Assembly: GCA_002428015.1 (NCBI GenBank)
Contig: DIZW01000111.1
Span: 3,684-67,683 of the forward strand
Origin: Oxalobacteraceae bacterium UBA6018
GTDB taxonomy: Bacteria > Pseudomonadota > Gammaproteobacteria > Burkholderiales > Burkholderiaceae_D
Direction of reading: 5' to 3'
DNA: 64,000 nt
Below are positions 42,494-50,051 of the stretch, piece after piece. The notes under the pieces are model-generated. The model was not told the origin of the DNA and made no database searches. It saw nothing but the letters and a program-made list of their open reading frames with translations. The position numbers were made by a program, and so were the translations under genes. Within the stretch, counting starts at the first letter, position 1. Each line of letters begins with the position of its first letter.

Positions 42494-42928
42494 TCAGGGC
42501 CGATGCACGCTCCGGCGGTTTGGCACGTGTGCGCCGGCGGCGGGAACGATTGAGAGGAATGCGCGCTCGCCGCCGCGCTCAAGATAGTCGGCCAGGCTGG
42601 CGCTGGACCAGCCCGCGGCGCCAGGACGCGCGCGGCGCGCGCGCAGGGCCGGCACGCACGGTCGTTTGCTGAACGGCGGCAGCGCTGGCGGCGCCCGCAG
42701 GCTGGCCGCCGCACTGCCCTGGCCCAGCGCCCCTTGCAGGAAGCCGAGCTTATTGTTGCGCACGTCAAACAGGATGCCGTGCTCGAACCAGCCGATATGC
42801 TCTCCTTTGATGGAGAACACGCTCACGCCAAATACCCAGGCCAGCGGCAAGCCGTCCAGGCTGCGCAGACAGAATTCGTCGAGAATCGCTCCGGCATTGC
42901 CCGCTTCGTCATAGATCCACGTCACCAC
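42494..42928 (-). CDS. Small protein with a beta-flower-like N-terminus
   Basis: A 144-residue protein. Residues 1-62 show repeated short beta patterns (IYDEAGNAGAILDEFCLRS, AWVFGVSVFSIKGEHIGWFE, ILFDVRNNKLGFL) that resemble the four-fold beta-flower domain. The rest is Ala/Arg/Pro-rich low complexity, probably disordered. No catalytic motif is seen. It stands alone between the USP-like gene and the galactose operon, and the function is unknown. Confidence 0.6.
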   Translation of the reverse strand: MVTWIYDEAGNAGAILDEFCLRSLDGLPLAWVFGVSVFSIKGEHIGWFEHGILFDVRNNKLGFLQGALGQGSAAASLRAPPALPPFSKRPCVPALRARRARPGAAGWSSASLADYLERGGERAFLSIVPAAGAHVPNRRSVHRP

Positions 42929-43042
42929 GTCACCCTCCAGCCAAAGTTAATACCCTGAGCTGTAGTCTAACTTGCAACATTTGTAACTGGCGCACCGTTG
43001 AGCAAAGCCGTAGCGAGGACGCTACAAGGCCCGCGCGAATCC

Positions 43043-43078
43043 AAAAAAAAGTCGCTCCAGCTTGCGCGGGAGCGACCT
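43043..43078 (-). terminator. Rho-independent terminator of the galactose operon
   Basis: On the minus strand GTCGCTCC and GGAGCGAC (43069-43076 and 43051-43058) form an 8-bp stem followed by eight Ts (43050-43043). It lies 26 bp after the last gene of the leftward dgo operon. Confidence 0.8.
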
Positions 43079-43103
43079 TGGCGGGGTGGCGCCGGCCTGA
43101 CAA

Positions 43104-43868
43104 TCAGGTCCAGCCGGCGTCCACGACAAATTCCTGGGCCGTCATCATGCGGCTGTCGAGCGCGCCCAGGAACAGCGCCATGCTGGCCACGTCGGCGCCC
43201 ACGATGCGCCCCGGCAGGCACTGGTTCTCGTCCATTTCGCGCTCGGCGTCGTCGTCGACCCACTTCTCGAGCTGGCGCGACGTCATCACCCAGCCTGGCG
43301 TGAGGGTGTTGACGCGCACCTTGTCCTTGCCGTACTCGCGCGCCAGGCTGCGCGTGAGGCCGTTCACGGCCGACTTGCTGGTCGCGTAGACCGCGTAGCC
43401 GGCCACCTTGTTCTTCCAGCCGGTCGAACCGAGATTGATGATGGAGCCGCCGCCGCGCCGCTTCATGCCGGCCATGACGGCCTGGGCCGCGAAGAAGGCC
43501 ACCTTCAAGTTGATCGCCATCTTGGCGTCGAAGTATTCCGGGCTCACTTCGAGGAAGTCGTGCCGTTCGTCGTTGGCGGTATTGTTGACCAACACGTCGA
43601 TGTCGCCGACGTGGGCGACCGCCTGGACCACCGTGGCGCGCAAGGCCTGCATGTCGGACAGGTCGCAGGCCAGGAAGAACGGCGTATGCGGCACCTTGCC
43701 GTCGAGACCGGCGACCAGCGCGCTGGACGAGTTCACGTCGCGGTCGGCGAAGGCGACCTTGGCGCCCTGGCGCGCGTACGCGGCCACGATGTCGGCGCCG
43801 ATGCCCGACCCGCCGCCGGTGACGAACACCGCTTTTCCAGCCAGGCTGGGGTAATGAGCAAACTCCAT
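43104..43868 (-). CDS. SDR galactose (aldose) 1-dehydrogenase
   Basis: A 254-residue classical SDR; ATG 43868 has GAAGGA upstream. It shows TGGGSGIGADI, ADRDVN (NAD preference), VNNTAND, NLGSTGW (Ser) and YATSK (Y-x-x-x-K). The overall style (PGWVMTSRQLEKWVDDDAER, QCLPGRIVGADVASMALFLG) matches D-galactose/L-arabinose 1-dehydrogenases. It makes galactonolactone, the first step of the De Ley-Doudoroff route whose later enzymes are encoded next to it. Last gene of the operon. Confidence 0.85.
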   Translation of the reverse strand: MEFAHYPSLAGKAVFVTGGGSGIGADIVAAYARQGAKVAFADRDVNSSSALVAGLDGKVPHTPFFLACDLSDMQALRATVVQAVAHVGDIDVLVNNTANDERHDFLEVSPEYFDAKMAINLKVAFFAAQAVMAGMKRRGGGSIINLGSTGWKNKVAGYAVYATSKSAVNGLTRSLAREYGKDKVRVNTLTPGWVMTSRQLEKWVDDDAEREMDENQCLPGRIVGADVASMALFLGALDSRMMTAQEFVVDAGWT

Positions 43869-43927
43869 TGAAACGATTCCTTCAGCATTCTTATTCTTCA
43901 CGACCGCCAACCCGTGGTGGCGGCGGC

Positions 43928-44548
43928 TTATTGTTGCGCCGCGCGCCACGCCGCGACGAAACGCCGCGCGCGCTGGCCCAGCTCCTCGGCCGACACGCCA
44001 GGCGAAAACAGCTGCCCGCCGATGCCGAAGCCGGTCGCGCCGACCGCCAGCCAGGGCGCGATCTCGTCGGGCGTGATGCCGCCGACGGGCCACAGTGGCG
44101 TGTTTACCGGCAGCACCGTCTTGATGGCCTTCAGGCCGTTCTTGCCCACCATCTCGGCCGGGAACAGCTTGAGCGCCTGGGCGCCCGCCTCCAGGGCCGT
44201 GAAGGCCTCGGTCGGGGTCGCCACGCCCGGTGCGCACAGCATGCCCAGCTCGACGCCGCGCCGGATCACCGCGCTGTTGCAGTTCGGTGCAACCATCAGG
44301 CGGCCCCCGGCGCCGTGCACGGCCTCGACGTGCTCGACGCTGAGCATGGTGCCGCCGCCGACGATCGCGTCGGCCGGCGCCATGCGCGCCAGGATGCCGA
44401 TCGCCTCGATCGCGCCGGGACGGTTGAGCGGCACCTCGAGCAGGCGGAAGCCGGCCTCGAACAGCACCGCGCCCAGCACCGGCGCCTCGGCCGGGGTGAG
44501 CCCGCGCAGAATCGCCACTAAGGGCGGATTAAATTGATTGACGTTCAT
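43928..44548 (-). CDS. dgoA: 2-keto-3-deoxy-6-phosphogalactonate aldolase
   Basis: A 206-residue class I aldolase. The N-terminus LVAILRGLTPAEAPVLGAVL, the Glu in GFRLLEVPLNRP, GGGTMLSVEHV and the Schiff-base Lys in ALKLFPAE are typical of DgoA, as is VGGITPDEI (phosphate loop). It splits KDPGal into pyruvate and glyceraldehyde 3-phosphate. It follows the kinase gene with a 2-bp gap. Confidence 0.93.
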   Translation of the reverse strand: MNVNQFNPPLVAILRGLTPAEAPVLGAVLFEAGFRLLEVPLNRPGAIEAIGILARMAPADAIVGGGTMLSVEHVEAVHGAGGRLMVAPNCNSAVIRRGVELGMLCAPGVATPTEAFTALEAGAQALKLFPAEMVGKNGLKAIKTVLPVNTPLWPVGGITPDEIAPWLAVGATGFGIGGQLFSPGVSAEELGQRARRFVAAWRAAQQ

Positions 44549-44550
44549 AT

Positions 44551-45450
44551 TCAGCCTTTCGGGAAGAAGTGTTTGAGTGCAGCCAGGTACACCTGATCCG
44601 GGTCCAGCACCTTGGCATCCATGCCGAACTGCGTGGCAGCTTCGGCATAGCGTGCCGACAGGGCATGCGAGGCGATAATGTGAAGCGTGTTGTTGTGCTG
44701 GGAACTGCCCTTGCGGCCCTGGGCGGCCACGAATTCCGTGCCGATCAGCAGGCCGCTGACAAACGAGCGCGCCTGCGCCGCGGGCATCGACTTCGTCACC
44801 ACCCGCGCTCGCACCCCGAACAGGCTGTGCGTGAGGGGCTGGCCCAGCCGCGCCTGCGCCATGCCGGCGGCGAACGCGGCGTCATCGTCCGGCCCGTTCG
44901 CCATCAGGGCCGACAGCGTGCCGCCCTTGCCCAGCATGGCGAAGAACTCGCCGGTCATGTAGGTCGACATCTGGTCGATGCGGCCGTCATGCAGATAAAC
45001 CCATTTGCTGTGGGTGCCCGGAAGCACCATCCAGCCATCCCGCATGCCCAGCGCGACCGCGCCGAGCAATTGGGTTTCTTCGCCACGCATCACATCCACG
45101 CCGTCATCCTGGGTGCTGTAACCGGGGACGATCAGGCAGTTGGGGTGGCCCGCCACCGCCACCAGGTGGGCCGGCAAGGCTTCCAGCGGCACGCTGATGT
45201 CGAGGTAGGCCACCTCCTGCCAGCCGCTGGCCGATCCGACCATGCCGGACATGAGCACCGGCACCGTCTCGTCGACACCCATGCTGGAACGCAAGGCTGC
45301 CAGCGAGGCGGCAAAATCCCCGTTTACCGCCAGCAAGCCCTGGCCATCCGCATGCTGCTTCAGGCAGGACCCGGCGCCCTCGATCAGATAAGCGCGCCGG
45401 TTGCTGGTTCCCCAATCGATACCGAGCAAGGAGTTTTGCATGTATTCCAT
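44551..45450 (-). CDS. dgoK: 2-keto-3-deoxygalactonate kinase
   Basis: A 299-residue sugar kinase with the actin-like ATPase N-terminus SLLGIDWGTSNRRAYL, LMSGMVGSASGW, the GEETQLLGAV segment, VLPGTHSKWVYL and SGLLIGTEF, all typical of DgoK. It phosphorylates 2-keto-3-deoxygalactonate for the aldolase encoded next. ATG 45450 or 45441 may be the start; the longer frame begins with TTG at 45459, immediately adjoining the TonB receptor stop. Confidence 0.93.
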   Translation of the reverse strand: MEYMQNSLLGIDWGTSNRRAYLIEGAGSCLKQHADGQGLLAVNGDFAASLAALRSSMGVDETVPVLMSGMVGSASGWQEVAYLDISVPLEALPAHLVAVAGHPNCLIVPGYSTQDDGVDVMRGEETQLLGAVALGMRDGWMVLPGTHSKWVYLHDGRIDQMSTYMTGEFFAMLGKGGTLSALMANGPDDDAAFAAGMAQARLGQPLTHSLFGVRARVVTKSMPAAQARSFVSGLLIGTEFVAAQGRKGSSQHNNTLHIIASHALSARYAEAATQFGMDAKVLDPDQVYLAALKHFFPKG

Positions 45451-45459
45451 CGATTCCAA

Positions 45460-48051
45460 TTACAGTTTGAAGGTCAGGCCCAGGTTGTAACGGCGGCCGA
45501 AGTCGAAGGTCTGCTGCATGAACGGATTGCCGGCCGCGGTGTAGGTCGTCTTCTGGTTGGTCACGTTGTCCATCCCGAAACGCACCTGGATGTTCGGCGT
45601 GAGCTGCTTGGACAGGCCCAGCGTGACGTAGGTTTCCGCGTCGTTCTGGATCAGCTGGCCGGCACCCCAGGTCGGGTTGCGCACGAACGGACTGTGATAG
45701 TTGGCCGACAGCCGCGCTTCGTAGCCCGCGTTCTCGTACCACACGGTCACGCCCGCGTTGTCCTTGATCAGACCTTCCACTGGGAACGGATTGCCCACAG
45801 GGATGTTCTCATGCATGTCGCTGGCGGTGTACGAGTAGTTGCTCGAAATACCGAAGCCGTTCGCAAACAGTTGCTGGTAGATCAGTTCCAGGCCGCGCAC
45901 ATTGCCGCCCTTGCCGTTCACCGAGCGGGTAATCAACGCATTCTGGCCGTTGATGACGGTGTTGTCGCCAGTGATGCCGATGTAGCGGCTGATCTGCTTG
46001 TAGAACAGGCCGGCCGACAGCAGCGAGCCTTTGCCGAAGTACCACTGGTAAGCCAGGTCGACCTGGTTGGCCATCATCGGCAGCAGGCCAGGATTGCCGG
46101 CGCTGCCGGTGAGCGGCTGGCCTGGCGACGTGGCCGTGTTCAGGTTACGCGAGCCGCGCATTTCGTCCAGCGGCGCACGCGCCATCGCACGGCCTACGCT
46201 AAAGCGCAGCTGCTTCTCCTGGGCCTCGTCCATGTTGAAGATCAGGTTCAGGCTAGGCAGCACTTCGGTGTAGCTGGCGCCATCGCTGGTGGCCGTCGGC
46301 GCCTTGCCGTCGACCGACTGCATGCCCTCGCCGGTCTGGCTCGAGTGCACCACGCGCACGCCGGCGTTGCCGCGGTAGCTCTTGCCGAACATCTCGCCTT
46401 CGAGCTCGGCCTGCCCGTACACCGAGGCGCTGCGCTCGGTCACGCGCCAGCCCGACAGCAGGTCGTTCTGGGACGGCGTCCGCCCGTTCGGGCTGAACAC
46501 GTCAGGACCGAAAGCGCCGCTGTTGGTGCCCATGAAATCCTTCAAGGCCAGGAAGGAGTTGCCCATGCCGGCGACGCTCACGCGCTCGAAGGCCGACGCT
46601 GGAATGGCCGTGTTCGGGTTCAGATCCCAGGTGGTCTGGTTGTATTTCTTCTCGCGGTCGGTGAAGCGCACGCCGGTCTTGATGCGGCTGACGTCGCCCC
46701 AGCCGACGGCGCGGGCGCCATTGAGGTGCAAGGCCGAAAGCTTGTCGCGCAGGTGGCCGTCGGTGTCGACGTACATGTGGTCGCCGCTGAAGTTGGCGGC
46801 GTTGCCGGTGTCCTGGCTATAGCTGTAGTTCTCCACCTCGTTGCCCGGGAACGACCAGGTGAAGGTGCCCGGCGTGACGGAATACATGCGCAGGTCGCGC
46901 CACTGGCTGTCGCGCCCGCCACGCGAGGTCGACAGGTCGGCCTCGAGCTTCCAGTCGCCGGCGTTGAGCTTGGCGTTCACGCCGGTGGCGAACACGTCCA
47001 TGTCCTGGGTCCACAGCGTGCTGTTGCTGGTCACGCCCTGGTTGGCCACCGTGGCGCCGACGACGTAGCCGTTGCGCACGTCCGTGTTGGTGTAGTCGGC
47101 GGTGCGGCCGCCGCCCCAGTTGCCGAGGTTTTCAAACCAGTGCGAGACCGCCGGTTCGCGAATGTCGGCCTTGGAATAGTAGGCGTCGCCGGTGACGAAC
47201 AGGTCCGCGTTCGGTTTCCACTCGACCTTGCCCAGCGCGCTGGAACGCTTGTCGGTGCCGCGCTTGACTTCTTCGGCGAAGCCCCACGGGGTCTTGTCGA
47301 CCTTGCCGTCATGGTTCACGTCTTCCGAATTGGTCTCGTTAAAGCCCCAATGCTCGACGCGCTTGACCAGCGACGGCTGATCCTGGTAGCTGAACGCCAG
47401 CGCCACGCCGACCGTATGGTTAGCGAACTGGTCGATGTAGATGCCACCCAGGCGTGGCTTGGTGGTCGGCGCGCCGGGAATATCGCGGCCCAGCGCGTAG
47501 TACAGCGCGTCGGCCTTCAACGACGCCTGGCGCTCCTTGTAGTTCAAGGGCTTGACGGTCTGCAGATCGACGGTGGTGGCGATGCCGCCCTCGACCAGTT
47601 CGGCGGACTGGGTCTTGTAGACGGTCGCGCCGGCCAGGGACTCGGACGGGAACTGCTCGAAGCGCACCGCGCGGTTCGGCTCGGAGGACGCCAGTTCGCG
47701 CCCGTTCAGGGTGGCGCCGACGAAACGTGGACCCAGGCCGCGAGCAACCACCTGGCTGGCGTTGCCGCGGTCGATACCGGAGGACAGCCCTGGCAGGCGC
47801 GCCAGCGATTCGGCGATGGTGGTGTCGGGCAGCTTGCCGATGTCTTCGGAGGCGATCACCTCGACCATGCTGTTGGAGGCTTCCTTGGCCACCAGCGCGC
47901 TGCGCACCGAGGCGCGGATGCCGGACACGGTGACCTGCTGGATCGTCTGGTCGGCGCCAGGGGCGGCAGCGTCCTGGGCGTAGGCTGTCCCGGCGGCGCC
48001 AGGCAGGGCGAACAGGCCGGCGATGAGCCAGCTCAGTTTCTTTTGTTTCAT
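45460..48051 (-). CDS. TonB-dependent outer-membrane receptor for galacto-oligosaccharides
   Basis: An 863-residue receptor with a signal peptide (cleavage after GTAYA) and no secretin-like extension. The plug domain contains VTVSGIRASVRSAL, IASEDIGKLPDTTIAESLA, ARGLGPRFVGATLNGRE and VYKTQSAELVEGGIATTVDL; the beta barrel ends in YNLGLTFKL with a terminal aromatic/hydrophobic pattern. The TIGR01782-type plug is common in carbohydrate receptors. It is first in the operon with dgoK, dgoA and galactose dehydrogenase, so galactan fragments are the likely cargo. Confidence 0.92.
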   Translation of the reverse strand: MKQKKLSWLIAGLFALPGAAGTAYAQDAAAPGADQTIQQVTVSGIRASVRSALVAKEASNSMVEVIASEDIGKLPDTTIAESLARLPGLSSGIDRGNASQVVARGLGPRFVGATLNGRELASSEPNRAVRFEQFPSESLAGATVYKTQSAELVEGGIATTVDLQTVKPLNYKERQASLKADALYYALGRDIPGAPTTKPRLGGIYIDQFANHTVGVALAFSYQDQPSLVKRVEHWGFNETNSEDVNHDGKVDKTPWGFAEEVKRGTDKRSSALGKVEWKPNADLFVTGDAYYSKADIREPAVSHWFENLGNWGGGRTADYTNTDVRNGYVVGATVANQGVTSNSTLWTQDMDVFATGVNAKLNAGDWKLEADLSTSRGGRDSQWRDLRMYSVTPGTFTWSFPGNEVENYSYSQDTGNAANFSGDHMYVDTDGHLRDKLSALHLNGARAVGWGDVSRIKTGVRFTDREKKYNQTTWDLNPNTAIPASAFERVSVAGMGNSFLALKDFMGTNSGAFGPDVFSPNGRTPSQNDLLSGWRVTERSASVYGQAELEGEMFGKSYRGNAGVRVVHSSQTGEGMQSVDGKAPTATSDGASYTEVLPSLNLIFNMDEAQEKQLRFSVGRAMARAPLDEMRGSRNLNTATSPGQPLTGSAGNPGLLPMMANQVDLAYQWYFGKGSLLSAGLFYKQISRYIGITGDNTVINGQNALITRSVNGKGGNVRGLELIYQQLFANGFGISSNYSYTASDMHENIPVGNPFPVEGLIKDNAGVTVWYENAGYEARLSANYHSPFVRNPTWGAGQLIQNDAETYVTLGLSKQLTPNIQVRFGMDNVTNQKTTYTAAGNPFMQQTFDFGRRYNLGLTFKL

Positions 48052-48149
48052 TTGGGTCTCTCCTGTTGGTATGTGAAGCTTCGTGCAGTCGTTTTTGTCA
48101 TTGATGATCGCTGCATCGAGGTCATCCTACTAATTTCAGGGATATCCAT

Positions 48150-48172
48150 CCAATTGCTTCTTTCACAATTGG
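48150..48172. promoter_or_regulatory. LysR-type operator candidate before the TonB receptor
   Basis: CCAATTG (48150-48156) and CAATTGG (48166-48172) are separated by 9 bp, giving the T-N11-A layout of LysR-type sites. It lies 99 bp upstream of the receptor gene and just after the LysR gene. Binding by that LysR protein is inferred. Confidence 0.5.
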
Positions 48173-48191
48173 TATTCCTAAAACGTATAGG

Positions 48192-49145
48192 TCAGGCCGA
48201 GGCCGGGTAGCGCAGCGAAGCCACTTCCCGCAAGGTCGCCAGCATGGCTTCGGCGCCGGGCGAAAGCTGGTGCCCGCGCCGAGTGATGATGCCGTACACG
48301 TCCATGCGAATGCCCAACTCGTAGGGGAGAACGGCCAACAGCCCGCTGTCGATATACGGTTGCATCAATTCGCGTGGCATGGCCACGACCATGTCGCTTT
48401 TTGCCAACAAATTAGCAATGACAGGCAAAGCCAGGGTCTCGACCGTCTCGACGGGGGGCTCCAATCCTTTGGACAGGAACAGCGCGGTGAGGCGGTCGCG
48501 CAGGATGCTGCCGTTGGGCGGCAGTATCCAGCTCTGGCGGGACAACTCGGCGAGGGTGAGGCCGTGATGGTTGAGCAAGGGATGGCCGGCGCGCGCGATC
48601 AGGCTGTGCGGCTCGTCCGTCACCGGCTCGAAATGCAGTTCATTGGCGGCATCGGTGGTGAGGATGCGGCCGATCACCATGTCCAGCTCGCCGCCGCGCA
48701 GATGCTCGATCAACAGCTTGCTGGTGTCGACGGTGATCGACACATGCACGCGTGCGTGGCGGGTTTTCAGCAAATTCACCGCTTCCGGCACCAGCACGGT
48801 GGAAGGCGTGAGCACGCTGCCGACGTCGACCCGCCCGCGCAGGCCGGACAGCAACTCCATGACCTCCTGGTGGGCGGCGTCCATCTCGGCCAGCGCGGCC
48901 CCGGCACGGCGAATCAGCACCGCCCCGTACCAGGTCGGCGCCACCCCGCGCGGCAGGCGGTCGAACAGCTGGACGCCCAACACGTGCTCAAGTTCGCCCA
49001 GCAGCTTGGACGCTGCCGGCTGGGTCAGGTTGGCTGCTTGCGCAGCGTGCATGATCGAGCCATGCCGTCCAAGTTCGACCAGCAGCACCAGATGGCGCGT
49101 CTTCAAGTGCGAACGGACGAAACGGTCAGAGCGTGGGTCGGTCAT
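48192..49145 (-). CDS. LysR-family regulator (GbpR-like) of galactose utilisation
   Basis: A 317-residue regulator. The helix-turn-helix covers LKTRHLVLLVELGRHGSIMHA and QAANLTQPAASKLLGELEHVLG. The effector domain contains RVDVGSVLTPSTVLVPEAV, LDMVIGRILT and IGRILTTDAANELHFEPV, resembling GbpR/galactose-binding-protein regulators. It sits between the galactose catabolism operon and the lactonase/GH35 genes on the same strand and presumably activates both. A T-N11-A site lies downstream of it, at the receptor promoter. Confidence 0.88.
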   Translation of the reverse strand: MTDPRSDRFVRSHLKTRHLVLLVELGRHGSIMHAAQAANLTQPAASKLLGELEHVLGVQLFDRLPRGVAPTWYGAVLIRRAGAALAEMDAAHQEVMELLSGLRGRVDVGSVLTPSTVLVPEAVNLLKTRHARVHVSITVDTSKLLIEHLRGGELDMVIGRILTTDAANELHFEPVTDEPHSLIARAGHPLLNHHGLTLAELSRQSWILPPNGSILRDRLTALFLSKGLEPPVETVETLALPVIANLLAKSDMVVAMPRELMQPYIDSGLLAVLPYELGIRMDVYGIITRRGHQLSPGAEAMLATLREVASLRYPASA

Positions 49146-49204
49146 GCTTGCCGCTTCTTTGAATCTGGTAAAAAAATCATGATAGGTGGCAACTCTTTAA
49201 GTGG

Positions 49205-50044
49205 TCAACCGGCATAGCTGAAAACGTCGTCATCGAACAACGTATCGGGAATGCCGGTGGCCCGGTGTGTCAAAAAAGATACAACGCCGTCCGTGCCGGC
49301 CGCCAGCAGCTCGGCAAGGCCGGCGCCGCCGAAAGCCGGTGCGCGGCAGTCGATCTCGAAGCTGTCCTTCAGTATGCCGGCCGGACTATAGCGCGCCAGC
49401 CGGCCGCTCTGGGCGTTCCACAGGCAACCCTCGGTGTCGAGCACCGAGGAATGCGGCACGGCGCCGGCCGGCAGCATGGCGAACGGGCGGATGTCCGACA
49501 CGGTAGCCTGGTCGGCGTCGTAGTCGCACTGCAGGATGCGGTGTTGGGCGGCGTCGGCGAAATACATGCGCGCCCCGTCGGCCGAAAAGCAGATGCTGGC
49601 CGCCTGCGCCACCACCGGCAGCGCCAGGCGGCGCAGTCCATGCGCGAGCGAGTACTGGTAGAAGCTGCCGATCTTGCAGCGCGGGGCGTCGGTGCCGGTG
49701 CCGAACACCAGGTTGCCGCGGCGGTCAGTGCAGCCGTCGCTGATGCCGGTGCGCGGCTCGGCCGGATCGACCGCCACCAGCGCCTGCATCCGCAGCGGCC
49801 GGTGCGCGCGCGCCGGGTCGAGGGCGGCCAGGCACAGGCGCTTGGGCAGGCCGAGCAGCAGCCGCCCGGAACGGCAGGGCACCAGCACGGTCGCGCGGTC
49901 GGGCAGCTTGCTGGTCTGGATTTGCCGGTTGGCCGCGGCGAGCGCATGCAGGGTCGGCGCGCCCACACCGGCCCAGCGCCAGCACGCCTGGTTCGAATCC
50001 CAGCGCAGCGCCCGGCCGGCGTGGCTGGTCACACGGGCCAACAT
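49205..50044 (-). CDS. SMP-30/gluconolactonase-family sugar lactonase
   Basis: A 279-residue six-bladed propeller enzyme. It has WRWAGVGAPTLHALAAANR, RTGISDGCTDRRGNLVFGTG (metal-binding Asn/Asp region), SICFSADGARMYFADAAQHR and SSVLDTEGCLWNAQSGRLAR. No signal peptide is visible, so it acts in the cytoplasm. It should open galactono-1,4/1,5-lactone produced by the galactose 1-dehydrogenase. It follows the GH35 gene with a 7-bp gap. Confidence 0.85.
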   Translation of the reverse strand: MLARVTSHAGRALRWDSNQACWRWAGVGAPTLHALAAANRQIQTSKLPDRATVLVPCRSGRLLLGLPKRLCLAALDPARAHRPLRMQALVAVDPAEPRTGISDGCTDRRGNLVFGTGTDAPRCKIGSFYQYSLAHGLRRLALPVVAQAASICFSADGARMYFADAAQHRILQCDYDADQATVSDIRPFAMLPAGAVPHSSVLDTEGCLWNAQSGRLARYSPAGILKDSFEIDCRAPAFGGAGLAELLAAGTDGVVSFLTHRATGIPDTLFDDDVFSYAG

Positions 50045-50051
50045 GGTCCGC

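Noticed and set aside
44569..48210. 1213-codon rightward reading frame
   Set aside because: It runs antisense through dgoK and the TonB receptor, both clearly recognised. Low-complexity composition and lack of ribosome site argue against a gene.
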